Assembly (NCBI GenBank): GCA_023334545.1
Contig: JAADVB010000021.1
Location: forward strand, 1-64,000
Source of the DNA: Salisapilia sapeloensis
Lineage: Eukaryota; Oomycota; Peronosporomycetes; Peronosporales; Salisapiliaceae
DNA: 64,000 bases
Direction: 5' to 3'
The position numbers and the translations under genes were made by a program. Positions 21,205 to 32,184 of this stretch are shown piece by piece; position 1 is the first letter of the stretch, and each line of letters opens with the position of its first letter. The notes beneath the pieces are model-generated. The model ran no database searches. It saw nothing but the letters and a program-made list of their open reading frames with translations, and was not told the origin of the DNA.

Positions 21205-22865
21205 ATGCTGGACATTGATCAACTATGCAAATCAATTTGGGCGACAGCCTTTGCTGGAGCTGCTCTGCTGTATGGTGTCTCTTCTGGCTATGGCTATTTC
21301 ACACGGTCCGAGTTGGAGAAGCGAGGCACGCCTCCTGTGAGTGCCCCAGGGGACCTTCCCATTTTCCATCATACCTTCACCATACTACGTACCTTTTCCA
21401 TCATCCATGATGTCGATGCTGAGGCATGTGCAAAAGTTAACTGGAAACCGTTTTCCTACCACTTCCTCATGAAGAGAGACGACGTCATCGCAGCCACACC
21501 TGAGATCGCCGAAGACGTGCTATCGACACAATTCGAGGCTTTTGACAAGGTATACAATCTTTCATGGCGATAAAGCGTCATTACGTACACAACAAAGAAT
21601 AAAGTCGGACTAATATATTGCTCTAGGGTACTTCTGTCCATGAACGACTCGGAGATGTACTTCAAAATGGAATTTTTGCTGTCGATGGTGATTTGTGGAA
21701 GCATCAGCGCAAGGTTGCCAGTCGTCTCTTCACTGCGCGATCTCTCCGAGACTCAATGGCCACCACGATCCAGAAGCACGTTGTGGTATTAAAGAGGATC
21801 CTTCAAAAGCATGTCGACGAACAGAAACCAATCGACGTGGCTCGCATCTTTGGCAAGTTCACACTGGAAGCATTTGCCGAGATAGGCTTTGGTGCCGAGT
21901 TAAAGAGTCTCGAGATGGAAGAATCGCATCCGTTCGAGCACGCCTTCGATTCGAGCCAGCGCCTGACTTCGTTGCGCTTTGTCTTCCCATCCTTGATTTG
22001 GAAAGCTATGCGTTTCTTCCGAATCGGCTCCGAGGGAGAACTCGCGCGCAATGTTGAGGTGATTGACAAAACGGTTTTGGGCATCATTTCGCAGTCACTG
22101 GAAGACCGGCGGAAGGGTTTTGTGGGGAATGAAACAAAGACAAAGAACCTCGTGTCACTTTTTTTGGATGGCATGGATCAGGAAAAAGAGCACGGTGCTT
22201 CATCTGCTGACCCGAACTTCTTACGAGACATCGTGGTTAACTTTATGATTGCTGGGCGGGATACAACAGCTCAGTCGCTTGCTTGGCTCTTTTACATGCT
22301 CCATTTCCACCCAGAGGTAGTGGCCAAGATACGCGAAGAGATGATAGTCGAGCTACCTGAGCTCATGCGTGGCGAGTTGGAGGCACCGACGAAAGAGCAG
22401 TGCGAGCGACTTGTGTACTTGGAGGCAACGATTCGAGAATCTCTACGACTAAATCCGCCGGTCCCGAGAAACCTGAAAGAAGCGAACCGCGATGTGCTTC
22501 TGAGCGACAATACGTTTATTAAGAAGGGTACAAACATATTCATTTCGCCGTACGCACTCGCTCGAAACAAGCGAGTGTGGGGAGAGGACGCGAAGGAATT
22601 TCGACCAGAGCGATTCATCGACGAGAATGGTAAGCTGATCGCATACTCCGAGTTTAAGTTCAACTCCTTCCATGCTGGTCCTCGTCGGTGCATTGGGATG
22701 AATCTCGCATTGATGGAGCTCAAGATTGTCGCAGCGAGCTTGCTGAGCAGCTTTAATCTGAAGCTTGTACCTGGCGCAAAAGTCGCATACGACTTGTCTA
22801 TCACGCTGCCAGTGAAGGGACAAATGATGATGAATGTGACCGGCAGTCAAGCCTCGTACGCGTAA
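21205..22865 (+). CDS. Cytochrome P450 monooxygenase
   Basis: Haem-thiolate monooxygenase, ER-anchored by an N-terminal membrane segment (ATAFAGAALLYGVSSGYGYF). Two exons, 21205-21549 and 21627-22865, sum to 1,584 nt, giving 527 residues. Splicing joins AFDK to GTSVHERLGDVLQNGIFAVD, a C-helix lead-in common to CYP86/CYP4-like enzymes, followed by WKHQRK. The I-helix has AGRDTT, the K-helix ExxR is in EATIRESLRLNPPVP, and the haem loop is FHAGPRRCIG with the ligand Cys. The CYP86/94-like motif pattern suggests fatty-acid or sterol hydroxylation, which is inference. The start at 21,205 is the first in-frame ATG; the open frame extends upstream without one. The SDR gene downstream converges with about 650 bp between. 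Confidence 0.93.
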
Positions 22866-23514
22866 GCTTTACGCAGGCGCCTCATATGTACTCGACTTGC
22901 CTCAGCTTACTAGAATAAATGTATAAAGGAGAGAAGTGGTAATTTCCATTTTAAATGAAAATGAACTCGTGTTAAGCTTCTTTTAGTGCATGCTTGCTCT
23001 GGGCACTGAGGATGGCGAAAGAAAGGGGTGCTACTACCATGGTATGCAAGCTTGAACCTTGCTGGTCACTAGTGACGCCTTTCCATATATCGGCTTATTG
23101 ACTTTTCTATTCATCCACTGCGGTCAATGTGGTCTGCTACGCAAAGACTAAAAGCTACATGGCGAATGCAGAAAACAATTACAAGTCTGCTTTATCGTGA
23201 AATGTGGAGCAGGCTAAAAAGGCTGCTTTAACAAGTAAATATAAACTTTATTTGCAATGTACTTTTGCTCTTCCGAACTACATTCCATAAGCTCCAATTG
23301 TGTTCATCATAAACCTACTTGATATCAGCGCTCAGTAACCTGCATTGATGACCTTTTAGGAATTTATCTGACTTCGTCTAGGCTTCTCTGATTTTATTCC
23401 CTCTTAAGCCTTAAATCCACCTCGGAACGCCTATGACTACAAAAAGAAAGCACAAGTCCAACGAAAGCAAGTTTATTACTCTCTCCACTCTCTGTGTAAA
23501 TCCTTCTCCTTGCC
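22866..23514. other. Convergent intergenic region, about 650 bp
   Basis: 3' flanks of the P450 and the second SDR. AT-rich; no coding frame or RNA gene recognised. The right end holds the 3' UTR block shared with the other SDR copy. Confidence 0.5.
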
Positions 23515-24351
23515 TTAAAGCTTCGAGCTGCCGACCATGACTTCATCACTGTGAATCATACCACCGTCTGCCGTCAGCACCGTGCCGGTGACCCATCCGG
23601 ACGCCTTGGAGCCGAAGAAAAGCGCGATACCAGCCATGTCCGAAGGACGACCAGCACGACGGATCGGAATGCCTTCCGCAATCTTATCCAGCGACAAACC
23701 CGTACTCACTTCGATTCCTTGGGTCATCGTGGATGGCACGAGACCAGGGGCAATGGCGTTCACCAAGATGTGTCCGCCATTCGGACGACGTGCCAACTTT
23801 CCAGCCATGTTGCGCGTGAGGTGGTGCACCGCCGCCTTGGACGTGTCGTACGCGACGGTGTCGATGTTCTGCGGCTTTATGCCTGCGACGGATCCAATGT
23901 TAATGATTCTCGCACTGTCTTCCGACGTCGCGGCGTTATCCAGCAGAGGCAGAAGTTCACGAGAGACGTAGAATGGGGCCATAACATTCAACGAGTACAC
24001 TTTGTTCCACACCTTTTGCGTGTGCTGTTCGTACGAAGCTCCCCACGCAACACCCGAGTTGTTAATCAAGACGTCGACTCTCGACTCTCTCTTGGCAATC
24101 TCGGCAGCAAGCTTCTTGCATCCTTCCTCCGTCGACAGATCCGCCTGCAACGGCGTGCACTTGCCCGGCCCGTCCTTGTTAAGCTGCTTGGCCGTTTCGT
24201 CGCAAGCCTTCTGACTCCGAGACGCAATGTACACGTTCGCTCCATTGTGGACGAATCCAGCCGCCATCATCTGGCCGATGCCACGGCCGCCGCCAGTGAT
24301 GACGACCACCTTGTCCTTGACGTTAAACAGGTCCTGCGTTGTAAGCTTCAT
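23515..24351 (-). CDS. Short-chain dehydrogenase/reductase, copy 2, with peroxisomal SKL
   Basis: Single-exon SDR of 278 residues, paralogue of the gene at 13,001. TGGGRGIG, NNSG, the Ser of INIGSVAG and YxxxK in VAYDTSKAAVHH complete the classical active site. It ends SSKL, a consensus type 1 peroxisomal targeting signal, so the enzyme is likely imported into peroxisomes, where it could act on acyl chains alongside beta-oxidation. The cofactor loop has GGRGIG where the other copy has GGTGIG. The gene is flanked by the P450 (convergent) and by RNase P (same strand). Sequence outside the coding region is also shared with copy 1. Confidence 0.93.
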   Translation of the reverse strand: MKLTTQDLFNVKDKVVVITGGGRGIGQMMAAGFVHNGANVYIASRSQKACDETAKQLNKDGPGKCTPLQADLSTEEGCKKLAAEIAKRESRVDVLINNSGVAWGASYEQHTQKVWNKVYSLNVMAPFYVSRELLPLLDNAATSEDSARIINIGSVAGIKPQNIDTVAYDTSKAAVHHLTRNMAGKLARRPNGGHILVNAIAPGLVPSTMTQGIEVSTGLSLDKIAEGIPIRRAGRPSDMAGIALFFGSKASGWVTGTVLTADGGMIHSDEVMVGSSKL

Positions 24352-24462
24352 CTCTTGTAATGATCAAATCCTAGTACGAAGCAGATAAAGATGTACGATG
24401 TATACTAAACATTGAGGTTGCACCAAGCATGCGATCTCTAAACGCCGGAAGCTATGCTATTT

Positions 24463-26215
24463 CTATTCATCCTTATCAGAGCTTAAGCGGAAACACAGCC
24501 ATCGGTCCGAATCGACAAGTGGAAAGTGCCAGTCTCCACCCACACACTGTGGTCGCTTGGAATATAAAGTCGGTTCGAAGAGTTCGAGACGATACGTGTC
24601 TTTGCCGCTCGGCTTGATCGAGTACTTGGTCTGATGACGCTCCTTCCAGCGCCCAAAGTCGCGATTGTGGATCATCTCAAAGTGGTGATCTCGCATCTCA
24701 TCGTTGGACACCACAAGCACACCTTTACCTAGTCGAACGGCAGCATACAGCCAGTACCAGTCGTCGTTATTACCCGGCCGGCAGTTGTACATCGAGTTGC
24801 TGTTTCTCCACTTAGTAATCAAGTGCCGGTGCTCTTCCGGTACAGCAGCGTCTTCCGTCCGACGAAGGTGGAGCACCACAAGCACTTTTTTTCCTTGAGA
24901 TTCATAGTGCTGAACAACTTGGTCGATCTGAGGGTAGCTGAATCCGCCTCTAAACAGCATTCAAGTAAGATACAACGCATGAAGATCACTACTAGATAGT
25001 GGTCGTACCCTTCAAAGTTCTGGTTGAAGTATCCGACGTTGGCAGCGTCAATGATGACGTCAAAGCGACCGGAGGCATCCAGCCACGCCTTGAAGTCGTC
25101 CCACTCTTCCTTGTGCCGATCACTCGTCCGCACCAATTTCTCTACCTGCACACGACTTAACTTTACAAGCGATACGCAGCATATACATTTAATAGACCAA
25201 CCTTATCCATGAGCTGTTGCGCAGACTCGGCTGGTAGCTCGAGCGACTGGAGCTGCGCGCCGGTGACCGAGGACCACCCTTGTTCATCCACTGTTCCCTC
25301 TTCTCGTTTCCACATCTTCCCACCTTCCTTCGCTCCATCACTAGACAGCCACAATACATTAGAGAGGCACTAGCAGCTACTAACACACCAGCATACCTCT
25401 GGAACCAGTCAGCTAACACCTCCCACGCCTTCTCACTAGGTTGCCAAACCGTGTCGATATACTCTTCCAGCGTCTTGTAGAAGACAGTCGCGTCTGCATT
25501 CATCGTACAAGCCTTCATGATAGCCAAGTACTCTGGCTCGGTCAGCTCAATAGAATGATCCTGAATGCGCTTCTGCACGGTCAAACACGACTGCAGGTCG
25601 CCCTCTTCGCTATACGCGATCAAGAGAGGAGATAGCGTACGGAGCCTAGGGGGTATCTTGGACTCGTCCATAGCCTCCAGCAGCTTCCAGCACTGATCAA
25701 AGTTCCGTTGGCCACTGAACAGCTTCACGAGAGCCGTGTGGACACTCTCATCTGCTAGTATGTGCTTCCCATTGGCTTCCTCTGACCGCATGTCATTATA
25801 GATCTGCAACGCCTGGCTTTGGAACGCACCAGCGTCCGGCGACTGGCTGCATGCGTTGATGATCATCTGATAAATGTACGGCTGGATGGGCAGTTCCTCC
25901 GTCTTCATTTTCGAGTACACTTCCAGTGCTGTTGGAGCATCCTTATTTCTTACACATTTTTCTATCTGTCTCCTGTACTCCTTCTCCTTTAGCATCTCTG
26001 GCGTCTATAGTACACAAGTGTCATTCTAGCTGTCGAGTAGGTAGATAAGGACGCATCGCTTGCCTGCTTGCGTAGCCGACGAGCTAATTTCTTGCCAACT
26101 TTGCCTACAATGCATACTCTAGTTGATCATACTTGTATGCAAAGCGTGCATACAGCGTACCTTTCTTGGAGGTGTCATCTAGAGCTTCGGCACTGCGCTT
26201 CTCGCCTATGGCCAT
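24463..26215 (-). CDS. PRORP: Protein-only RNase P (PRORP), probably nuclear
   Basis: Endonuclease that removes 5' leaders from tRNA precursors without an RNA subunit. The joined protein starts MAIGEKRSAEALDD and has a Lys/Arg-rich stretch (KKGKVGKKLARRLRKQ) like a nuclear localisation signal, with no transit peptide. Then come pentatricopeptide repeats (NKDAPTALEVYSKMKTEELP and similar, about 25,400-25,995), a linker with Cys lost compared with plant forms, and the NYN metallonuclease domain: FDVIIDAANVGYF, then NNDDWYWLYAAVRLG and VSNDEMRDHHF, which hold the catalytic Asp residues. The C-terminal PxxxDxxxWLCF (about 24,480-24,520) fits the family's zinc-linked tail. The second intron has a GC donor (CAG|GCAAGC). 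Exon borders near the N-terminus are inferred. Confidence 0.88.
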
Positions 26216-26481
26216 GACTTCTTGGTCACGAGCGTTTATGGTGGTCTTTTCGAGACATACCACCGTTGTCCCGTATTGCTACAACATGTAATTCTTGAAG
26301 TAGCAATGTGCTTCATATGGCCCGAGTAAGTCGATCTTTCCTCCACCTTAGCCCCATGTATCCTAAAGATCGTCTTTACGGTCCATGTAGACACCTAGAG
26401 ATACGACTAGTACATCAGATCGTAGTATGATAGATGCGTGATTTGCATACAAAAACAGAGTCATCGATTCCAGATTGCAAA

Positions 26482-26877
26482 ATGACACAAACAGAGACAC
26501 CGGCGCAACTGCGTGAGCGATACCTCGAGCTCCTGCAGCAAGTCGTGCAGCAAGCGATTCAACAGGAAGTCGAGTCCGTATCTCGGATGGATGCTCTATC
26601 ACGCGTGAAAGGCTTTACAAATCCGCAGCATCAAGTGCTACAGTATGTAGCTCTCTCGCGATCCTCCTTGTCATCACAAGCTCCGAATGCAGATTCCATG
26701 ATCCCAAAGCTAATGCAGTGTGCGAGGAAGATGCAAGTTTCGGAAGACGCCGAAGTGTCTTTAATCGCTGCGTTTTTCCTGTCCAACTACTCCACCAAGC
26801 GATCTCTTTCATCGACCACCAACCAACTCATGTCGACTTTAATCGGTCGAAAGCGTCGGCGAGTCGAGCAACAGTAA
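26482..26877 (+). CDS. Small helical protein, unknown
   Basis: Intronless frame of 131 residues beginning MTQTETPAQLRERYLELLQQ. It is mostly predicted helix: a Gln-rich amphipathic N-terminus (VVQQAIQQEVE), a middle with GFTNPQHQVLQYVALSR, and a basic RKRRR near the C-terminus that could act as a nuclear signal. It is not recognised; a small subunit of a nuclear complex would be consistent, but there is no motif to prove it. It ends only 68 bp from the convergent TOP3 stop and starts about 270 bp from the divergent PRORP start. Confidence 0.65.
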   Translation: MTQTETPAQLRERYLELLQQVVQQAIQQEVESVSRMDALSRVKGFTNPQHQVLQYVALSRSSLSSQAPNADSMIPKLMQCARKMQVSEDAEVSLIAAFFLSNYSTKRSLSSTTNQLMSTLIGRKRRRVEQQ

Positions 26878-26945
26878 ATCTACCACTTAATCCATGTATC
26901 TTTACGTCCGTCATATTCATTAAATCCTACTTCACTCTTAACGCA

Positions 26946-29788
26946 CTACTCATCCGCCCACATGAAGAAACTGCACTGCTGTCCTTGCGGCTTGCTGCAT
27001 TTGAAAAACTTCCGACCGGCATTCTTCCCTTTCTTGCATGTCAAAAGAGTCCCTGGTGCCGGACAATTACACTGCGGAACATCGTCGGCAGTGCCTAGTC
27101 CTGCTGCTTCATCTGCCCACTGAAAGAACCCGCAGCTCTCCGTTCCCGGTCGACTGCAGATGTAGAACTGCCGGTTCTCATTCGGTCCAGGCTTCCGACT
27201 AGTTCTCAGCGCACTAGCAACACGATGTCCGGGACACGGCGGTGCAGTGGTAGTCGCCTGACCATTGCTCGAGCTATTCGGGCGAGTAGCAGGAGCTCGC
27301 TGGTTCGGCATAGGTCTCGGCGCCGCCTCGTCCTTCCACTGGAAGAAGCCGCAGTCTTCCGCTTGAGGCTTTGGACAACGATAAAAGACCCGTCCTTTGT
27401 TATTCCCTTCTTTGGTCACCGTTCTTTCCACACATCTCTCTCCATGGCCCTCACATCGAACACCTCCATCGTCACCTGTGGCACTAGACGTTGGTGGTAC
27501 CTCGTCACACCACTGGAAAAAGTCGCACTGCTCGTCTCTCGAAGCAGCACAAGCAAAAAAGTATCGACCCTTGTTCGGCCCGTCCTTTTGTACCTGCCGT
27601 TGGACAGCAGGCTGATGATGACCTGGACACACCGGGAGCTGATTATCTCCACCTGCATCCTCCGTACCTGACGGCTGCCTCTCTTGTCGTGCCGTCGACT
27701 GTGGTGCTGAGGACGCTCCGTTTCCAGTGTCTGCAACTCCAGCAACAAAGTACTCCCCAAACGTCTGGTCCATGACGTCTCCATTGCTACGAACACTGGC
27801 AAAGATCTCCTCCATCTGCCGCATGCATGCCTCGACGACATTCCGAATCTGCTTCTGTCCCGAAGCGATCGCTCTACAGTCGTTCTCCATCGCCGCTCGA
27901 AGCGCTGGTTTCGCTAAATCCAATCCCATTTGATCATACGACATGACCAGCGCCAAGCCTAGTGTCGTCGGCTTAAACTGCGCTTGCCCACCCACCTTTT
28001 CCGCATACCCTCTCTTGAGGATCGTCTTGATATGCTCTGCAATCGTCGCATCTGTACCGATGCCATTCGCGTCCATCTTGGAGATCAAGTCCGACTCCGA
28101 CAACAATGGCGGAGGATTCGTCTCGCCATCCTCAATCGCAATTTTCGTCGGTGCAAATGACTGACCACGTTCATAGACAGGAATGTTACTCGACGTCTTC
28201 CACTGCTCGTACTTGTAGATGTCAAGATAGTTGCGTTCTTGGACCATCAATCCAGACGTCATGAACTCTTCTCCTCCAAGACGCACACGAACGCTTGTCT
28301 GACTACCTCGAGCGTCCTTACTGCAGCACGCTAGAAAGTGTCGCATGATAAACTCGTACACTTTCTTCTCATTCGCGCCTTCGATAGAACCCAGCGCTAC
28401 GCTCTTTGTAGGATGAATCGGAGGATGTGCTTGATCATCGTCTTTGCCCTGTCTCGGTGCCTCGTATTTGTTGCTATGCAGTAGCTGCCCGACGTACGTA
28501 CCGAACGTGTCGTGGTTTTCATGCAGTCTCAACAAAGCATTCAAGTCCGTTCCTTCCTTGAATTTATTCGTCTCCGTGCGTGGGTAGCTCACGATACCCT
28601 TGTTGTACAGTGCCTCGGCAGCCTTCATGACTTGCTCAGACGAGATACGTAGCCATCGAGACGCTCGTTTTTGCAGCTCGACAGTCGTCAGCGGCAGAGG
28701 TTTCTTCTTGAACGTCGTCTTCTTCTCCACCGAGTCCACAACAGCCACTGGAGCTTGCAGCAGCTCTTCATACATGCACAGACATGCCATTCGATCAAAC
28801 ACACGCTCCCGCCGCCACTTGAACTGAGTGGACACAGGCTGAGCGTTGTCACTAGCTTCAGCTGACAACTCGGGCGTGTGCGCATGATGAAGAGAGATGG
28901 AGTGAAACTCCTCTCGTTCAAAGTTTTGAATCTGGAGATACCGCTCGACGACGAATCCGAGCGTCGGGAACTGACACGGACCGTAGCTCAGCACCTTTTT
29001 CTGTTCTCGTTGATTCAGCTCTGGAAATTGGCGTTGCAGTCGCATCGTCTGGTATCTTGTCAGCACTGCACCGATACGCAAGTCGATTTCAGATCGAGCA
29101 TCACATGCGAGTGACAGGTTCTCGTCTGGTGTACCCAAGTGCTGGACGGCACTGAGGATATCGCGAGGGATAAGCGCACTGAATCGAGCTCGACGTACAT
29201 TCAATCGGGGGTTCGCTTTCCGGCAGACGGAGATCACCTCGAACGCGATGTTCTCCCCTTCGCGATCGCAATCCAGCCACAAGATAAGCCACTAGAAAAT
29301 ACTTAGAGGTCTCCTATGACATGTATATCATGCAATAGATGGATACCTGACTCTTACGTGCTTCTTCCTTAAGCGTACGTTCAATTTTAATCTGCGTCTC
29401 GTCCTGTCTAGTCTTTTTCTCCACCGGCGCGTTAAAGAGAGCTGCTGGGTCGCACGAATGCCATCCTCTATTAGCCACCTTAGCACCTCTGGGCAGTAAA
29501 GCCGGACCCCCAAAGCACTCACCTATAGTCCGAACTAAAGTCCAGCTCCATGAGATGCCCCGTGACGGACGTGACGCTCATCTGCATCTCCTGGCCCTGG
29601 ATATTATGTGAAAACTCGTAGATCGCATTATACTTGGACTGTCCTGGACGCTGCATTCACGTGAGCACACCACATCCACTTCTACAACTTGATAAACAAG
29701 CACACACCCGCTGACTTCCATTTCGTGACAAAATATTTGCAATCTCCTTCGCTACGGACGGTTTCTCCGCCACATTCAGTGCTCGCAT
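26946..29788 (-). CDS. TOP3: DNA topoisomerase III with four GRF zinc fingers
   Basis: Type IA topoisomerase that passes single strands and, with a RecQ helicase, dissolves recombination intermediates. Exons at 29,788 onward join as [20 protein letters not shown], then [15 protein letters not shown] and [20 protein letters not shown], then [15 protein letters not shown] (Toprim DxDxE region). The large 3' exon (to 29,282) carries the active-site tyrosine in [13 protein letters not shown] and IHPTKS. After the core come four C-terminal GRF-type zinc fingers ([52 protein letters not shown]) between about 26,946 and 27,650. The domain order matches TOP3-alpha, which in animals has two GRF fingers. 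It shares a 100-bp divergent promoter with mitochondrial EF-G. Confidence 0.95.
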
Positions 29789-29888
29789 GTCGAAAAACCC
29801 CAAGTGTCCACAACGTCGTGTCAGTGGACATACTCAAGTCAAGTCAAGTGAGTCGTGAGCCACCAATCATTTCTGAATCTGCGCAATT
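29789..29888. promoter_or_regulatory. Shared divergent promoter of TOP3 and mitochondrial EF-G
   Basis: Only 100 bp separate the two start codons, so transcripts in both directions must be driven from this short piece or from inside the 5' exons. It contains a tandem CAAGTCAAGTCAAG. No TATA box is evident. Confidence 0.55.
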
Positions 29889-32111
29889 ATGGCTATGCTC
29901 CGGCGATTCGCTCGCTCTTCTGTGCGTCAAGTGCGACCGCAATGGGCGCGATATGAAAGCACTCAGGCTGCCACCATCGCCGACGCCGTCGTGCCGGATC
30001 AGTACATGACCCACTTGCGGAACATTGGTATCTCAGCACACATCGACTCGGGCAAGACGACGCTCACGGAGCGCATTCTCTTCTACACTGGTCGCATTAA
30101 CGCTATCCACGATGTCCGAGGAAAGGATGGTGTCGGAGCCAAGATGGATTCGATGGACTTGGAGCGAGAGAAGGGCATTACCATCCAATCTGCCGCCACG
30201 TTCTGTGCCTGGAAGGACTCGAACATTAACATCATCGACACGCCCGGCCACGTCGACTTCACCATTGAAGTCGAACGAGCACTGCGTGTGCTTGATGGTG
30301 GTATCCTGGTGCTCTGCGGTGCCTCGGGTGTCCAGAGCCAGTCGCTGACGGTCGACAAGCAGATGAAGCGCTACGGTGTTCCTCGTATCGCGTTCATCAA
30401 CAAGCTCGATCGCATGGGTGCGAACCCTTGGAAGGTCATTCGTGACTTGCGCTCGCAGCTCAAGTTGAACGCACACGCTCTTCAGGTGCCCATTGGTATT
30501 GAGGGCGACCTCGAAGGTGTCGTGGACTTGCTGACCATGAAGGCGCTGCGCAACGCCGGTGAGTTTGGTGAGAAGATCGACGCCACCGACGACATGCCGG
30601 ATGATGTTCGTCAATTGGCACAGGAAAAACGTCAGGAACTGATCGAAGCGCTCGCTGACGTCGACGATGAAATCGCCGAGCTTTTCCTCATGGAAGAAGA
30701 ACCGACGGAAGAGCAGCTGCAGCAGGCCATCCGCCAGGCGACTCTCTCGCACAAGTTCGTCCCGGTCATGATGGGCTCTGCCTTCAAGAACCGAGGCGTC
30801 CAGCCTCTTCTCGACGGTGTCGTGTCCTACCTCCCGAGTCCGAGTGAAGTCGAGAACGTCGCGCTGGACCAGACGAGAGACGAAGCTCGTGTGACCGTTC
30901 CGTGTTCTCCGGACGCCCCGCTCCTCGCCCTCGCATTCAAGCTCGAGGAAGGTCGTTTCGGACAGCTCACGTACATGCGCATCTACTCTGGTACGCTCAA
31001 ACGTGGTGGCTTCATCTACAACATGAGCGACATGAAGCGCATCAAGGTGCCGCGTCTAGTCAAGATGCACTCGAACGACATGGAAGATGTGGATGAAGTC
31101 AAGGCCGGCGAAGTCGTCGCCATGTTCGGTGTTGAGTGCGCCAGTATGGACACCTTTAGCGACTCGAGCGCCACTAAGTACACCATGACGAGTCTCCACG
31201 TGCCGGATCCAGTTATGTCGTTGGCAGTGAATCCGACGAACAAGGGACAAGTGGCCAACTTTTCCAAGGCCTTAAACCGCTTCCAGAAGGAAGACCCGAC
31301 GTTCCGTGTCCACGTCGATGATGACAGCAAAGAGACGATCATCAGTGGCATGGGTGAACTCCATCTCCAGATCTACGTCGAGCGCATGAAGCGAGAGTAC
31401 AAGGTTGATGTCGCCACAGGTGCACCGCAGGTCAACTACCGTGAAACCATTCGCTCTCGCGCCGAGTTCAACTACCTCCACCGTAAGCAGAGCGGAGGTT
31501 CGGGTCAGTTCGCGCGTGTCGTCGGGTACATTGAGCCTATCGACGAGAGCGAAGTCACCGACTTGCCGCACGGTGTCGAGTTCGTGAACGACATTGTCGG
31601 TAACGCCATTCCGCCAGAGTACATTGCTGCATGTGAGAAGGGTACGTACGAGGCGGCGCAGAAGGGATGGCTCGTCGGACAGCCCGTGCAGCGTATGCGC
31701 GTGGTCATCAACGACGGTCAGTCGCACTCGGTGGATTCGAGCGAAATGGCGTTCAAGGCTGCCATGGTGCAGGCTATTCGCCAGGCCTTCCTCAAGGCCA
31801 ACCCGAGCATCCTGGAGCCCATCATGTCCGTCGAGGTGGAGTCGCCTACGGACTTCCAGGGCACGGTCATCGCCGAGGTCAATCGTCGTCGTGGTCTGGT
31901 GAACAGCTCGGACGCGGACGAGATGAACTCGGTCGTCCGTTGCGACGTGCCGTTGCAGAACATGTTTGGCTTCTCGACCGATCTCCGATCGTCGACGCAA
32001 GGCAAGGGCGAGTTCTCAATGGAGTACAAGCGTCACGACTTTGTCACCAAGGACATTCAGGAGAAGCTCATCAAGGACTACGAGAAGAGTTTGACGGAGA
32101 AGACCAAGTAA
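29889..32111 (+). CDS. Mitochondrial elongation factor G (EF-G1)
   Basis: GTPase that translocates the ribosome in mitochondrial translation. Intronless, 740 residues. The N-terminus [20 protein letters not shown] is a clear mitochondrial presequence. The GTPase motifs are G1 [10 protein letters not shown]3 DTPGHVDF and G4 NKLDRMG; the effector region reads [17 protein letters not shown]. Domain II to IV follow, with [20 protein letters not shown] and the domain IV loop VNYRETI. Length matches GFM1 (about 750). The presequence and the IDSGKTT/CAW features separate it from the cytosolic eEF2. Strong GC3 bias suggests high expression. It converges on the AFG1-like gene with 73 bp between stops. 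Confidence 0.96.
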   Translation: MAMLRRFARSSVRQVRPQWARYESTQAATIADAVVPDQYMTHLRNIGISAHIDSGKTTLTERILFYTGRINAIHDVRGKDGVGAKMDSMDLEREKGITIQSAATFCAWKDSNINIIDTPGHVDFTIEVERALRVLDGGILVLCGASGVQSQSLTVDKQMKRYGVPRIAFINKLDRMGANPWKVIRDLRSQLKLNAHALQVPIGIEGDLEGVVDLLTMKALRNAGEFGEKIDATDDMPDDVRQLAQEKRQELIEALADVDDEIAELFLMEEEPTEEQLQQAIRQATLSHKFVPVMMGSAFKNRGVQPLLDGVVSYLPSPSEVENVALDQTRDEARVTVPCSPDAPLLALAFKLEEGRFGQLTYMRIYSGTLKRGGFIYNMSDMKRIKVPRLVKMHSNDMEDVDEVKAGEVVAMFGVECASMDTFSDSSATKYTMTSLHVPDPVMSLAVNPTNKGQVANFSKALNRFQKEDPTFRVHVDDDSKETIISGMGELHLQIYVERMKREYKVDVATGAPQVNYRETIRSRAEFNYLHRKQSGGSGQFARVVGYIEPIDESEVTDLPHGVEFVNDIVGNAIPPEYIAACEKGTYEAAQKGWLVGQPVQRMRVVINDGQSHSVDSSEMAFKAAMVQAIRQAFLKANPSILEPIMSVEVESPTDFQGTVIAEVNRRRGLVNSSDADEMNSVVRCDVPLQNMFGFSTDLRSSTQGKGEFSMEYKRHDFVTKDIQEKLIKDYEKSLTEKTK

Positions 32112-32184
32112 GCAGTTGCATGTAGAAAGAGAGATAGAAAATACAGGAAGACGTCCGTCCTGGGTTGGCAAAACTCTATCGTGT

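Noticed and set aside
23551..24360. 269-codon plus-strand frame over the second SDR
   Set aside because: Antisense shadow caused by codon bias; rich in R, H and V. The SDR on the minus strand is certain.
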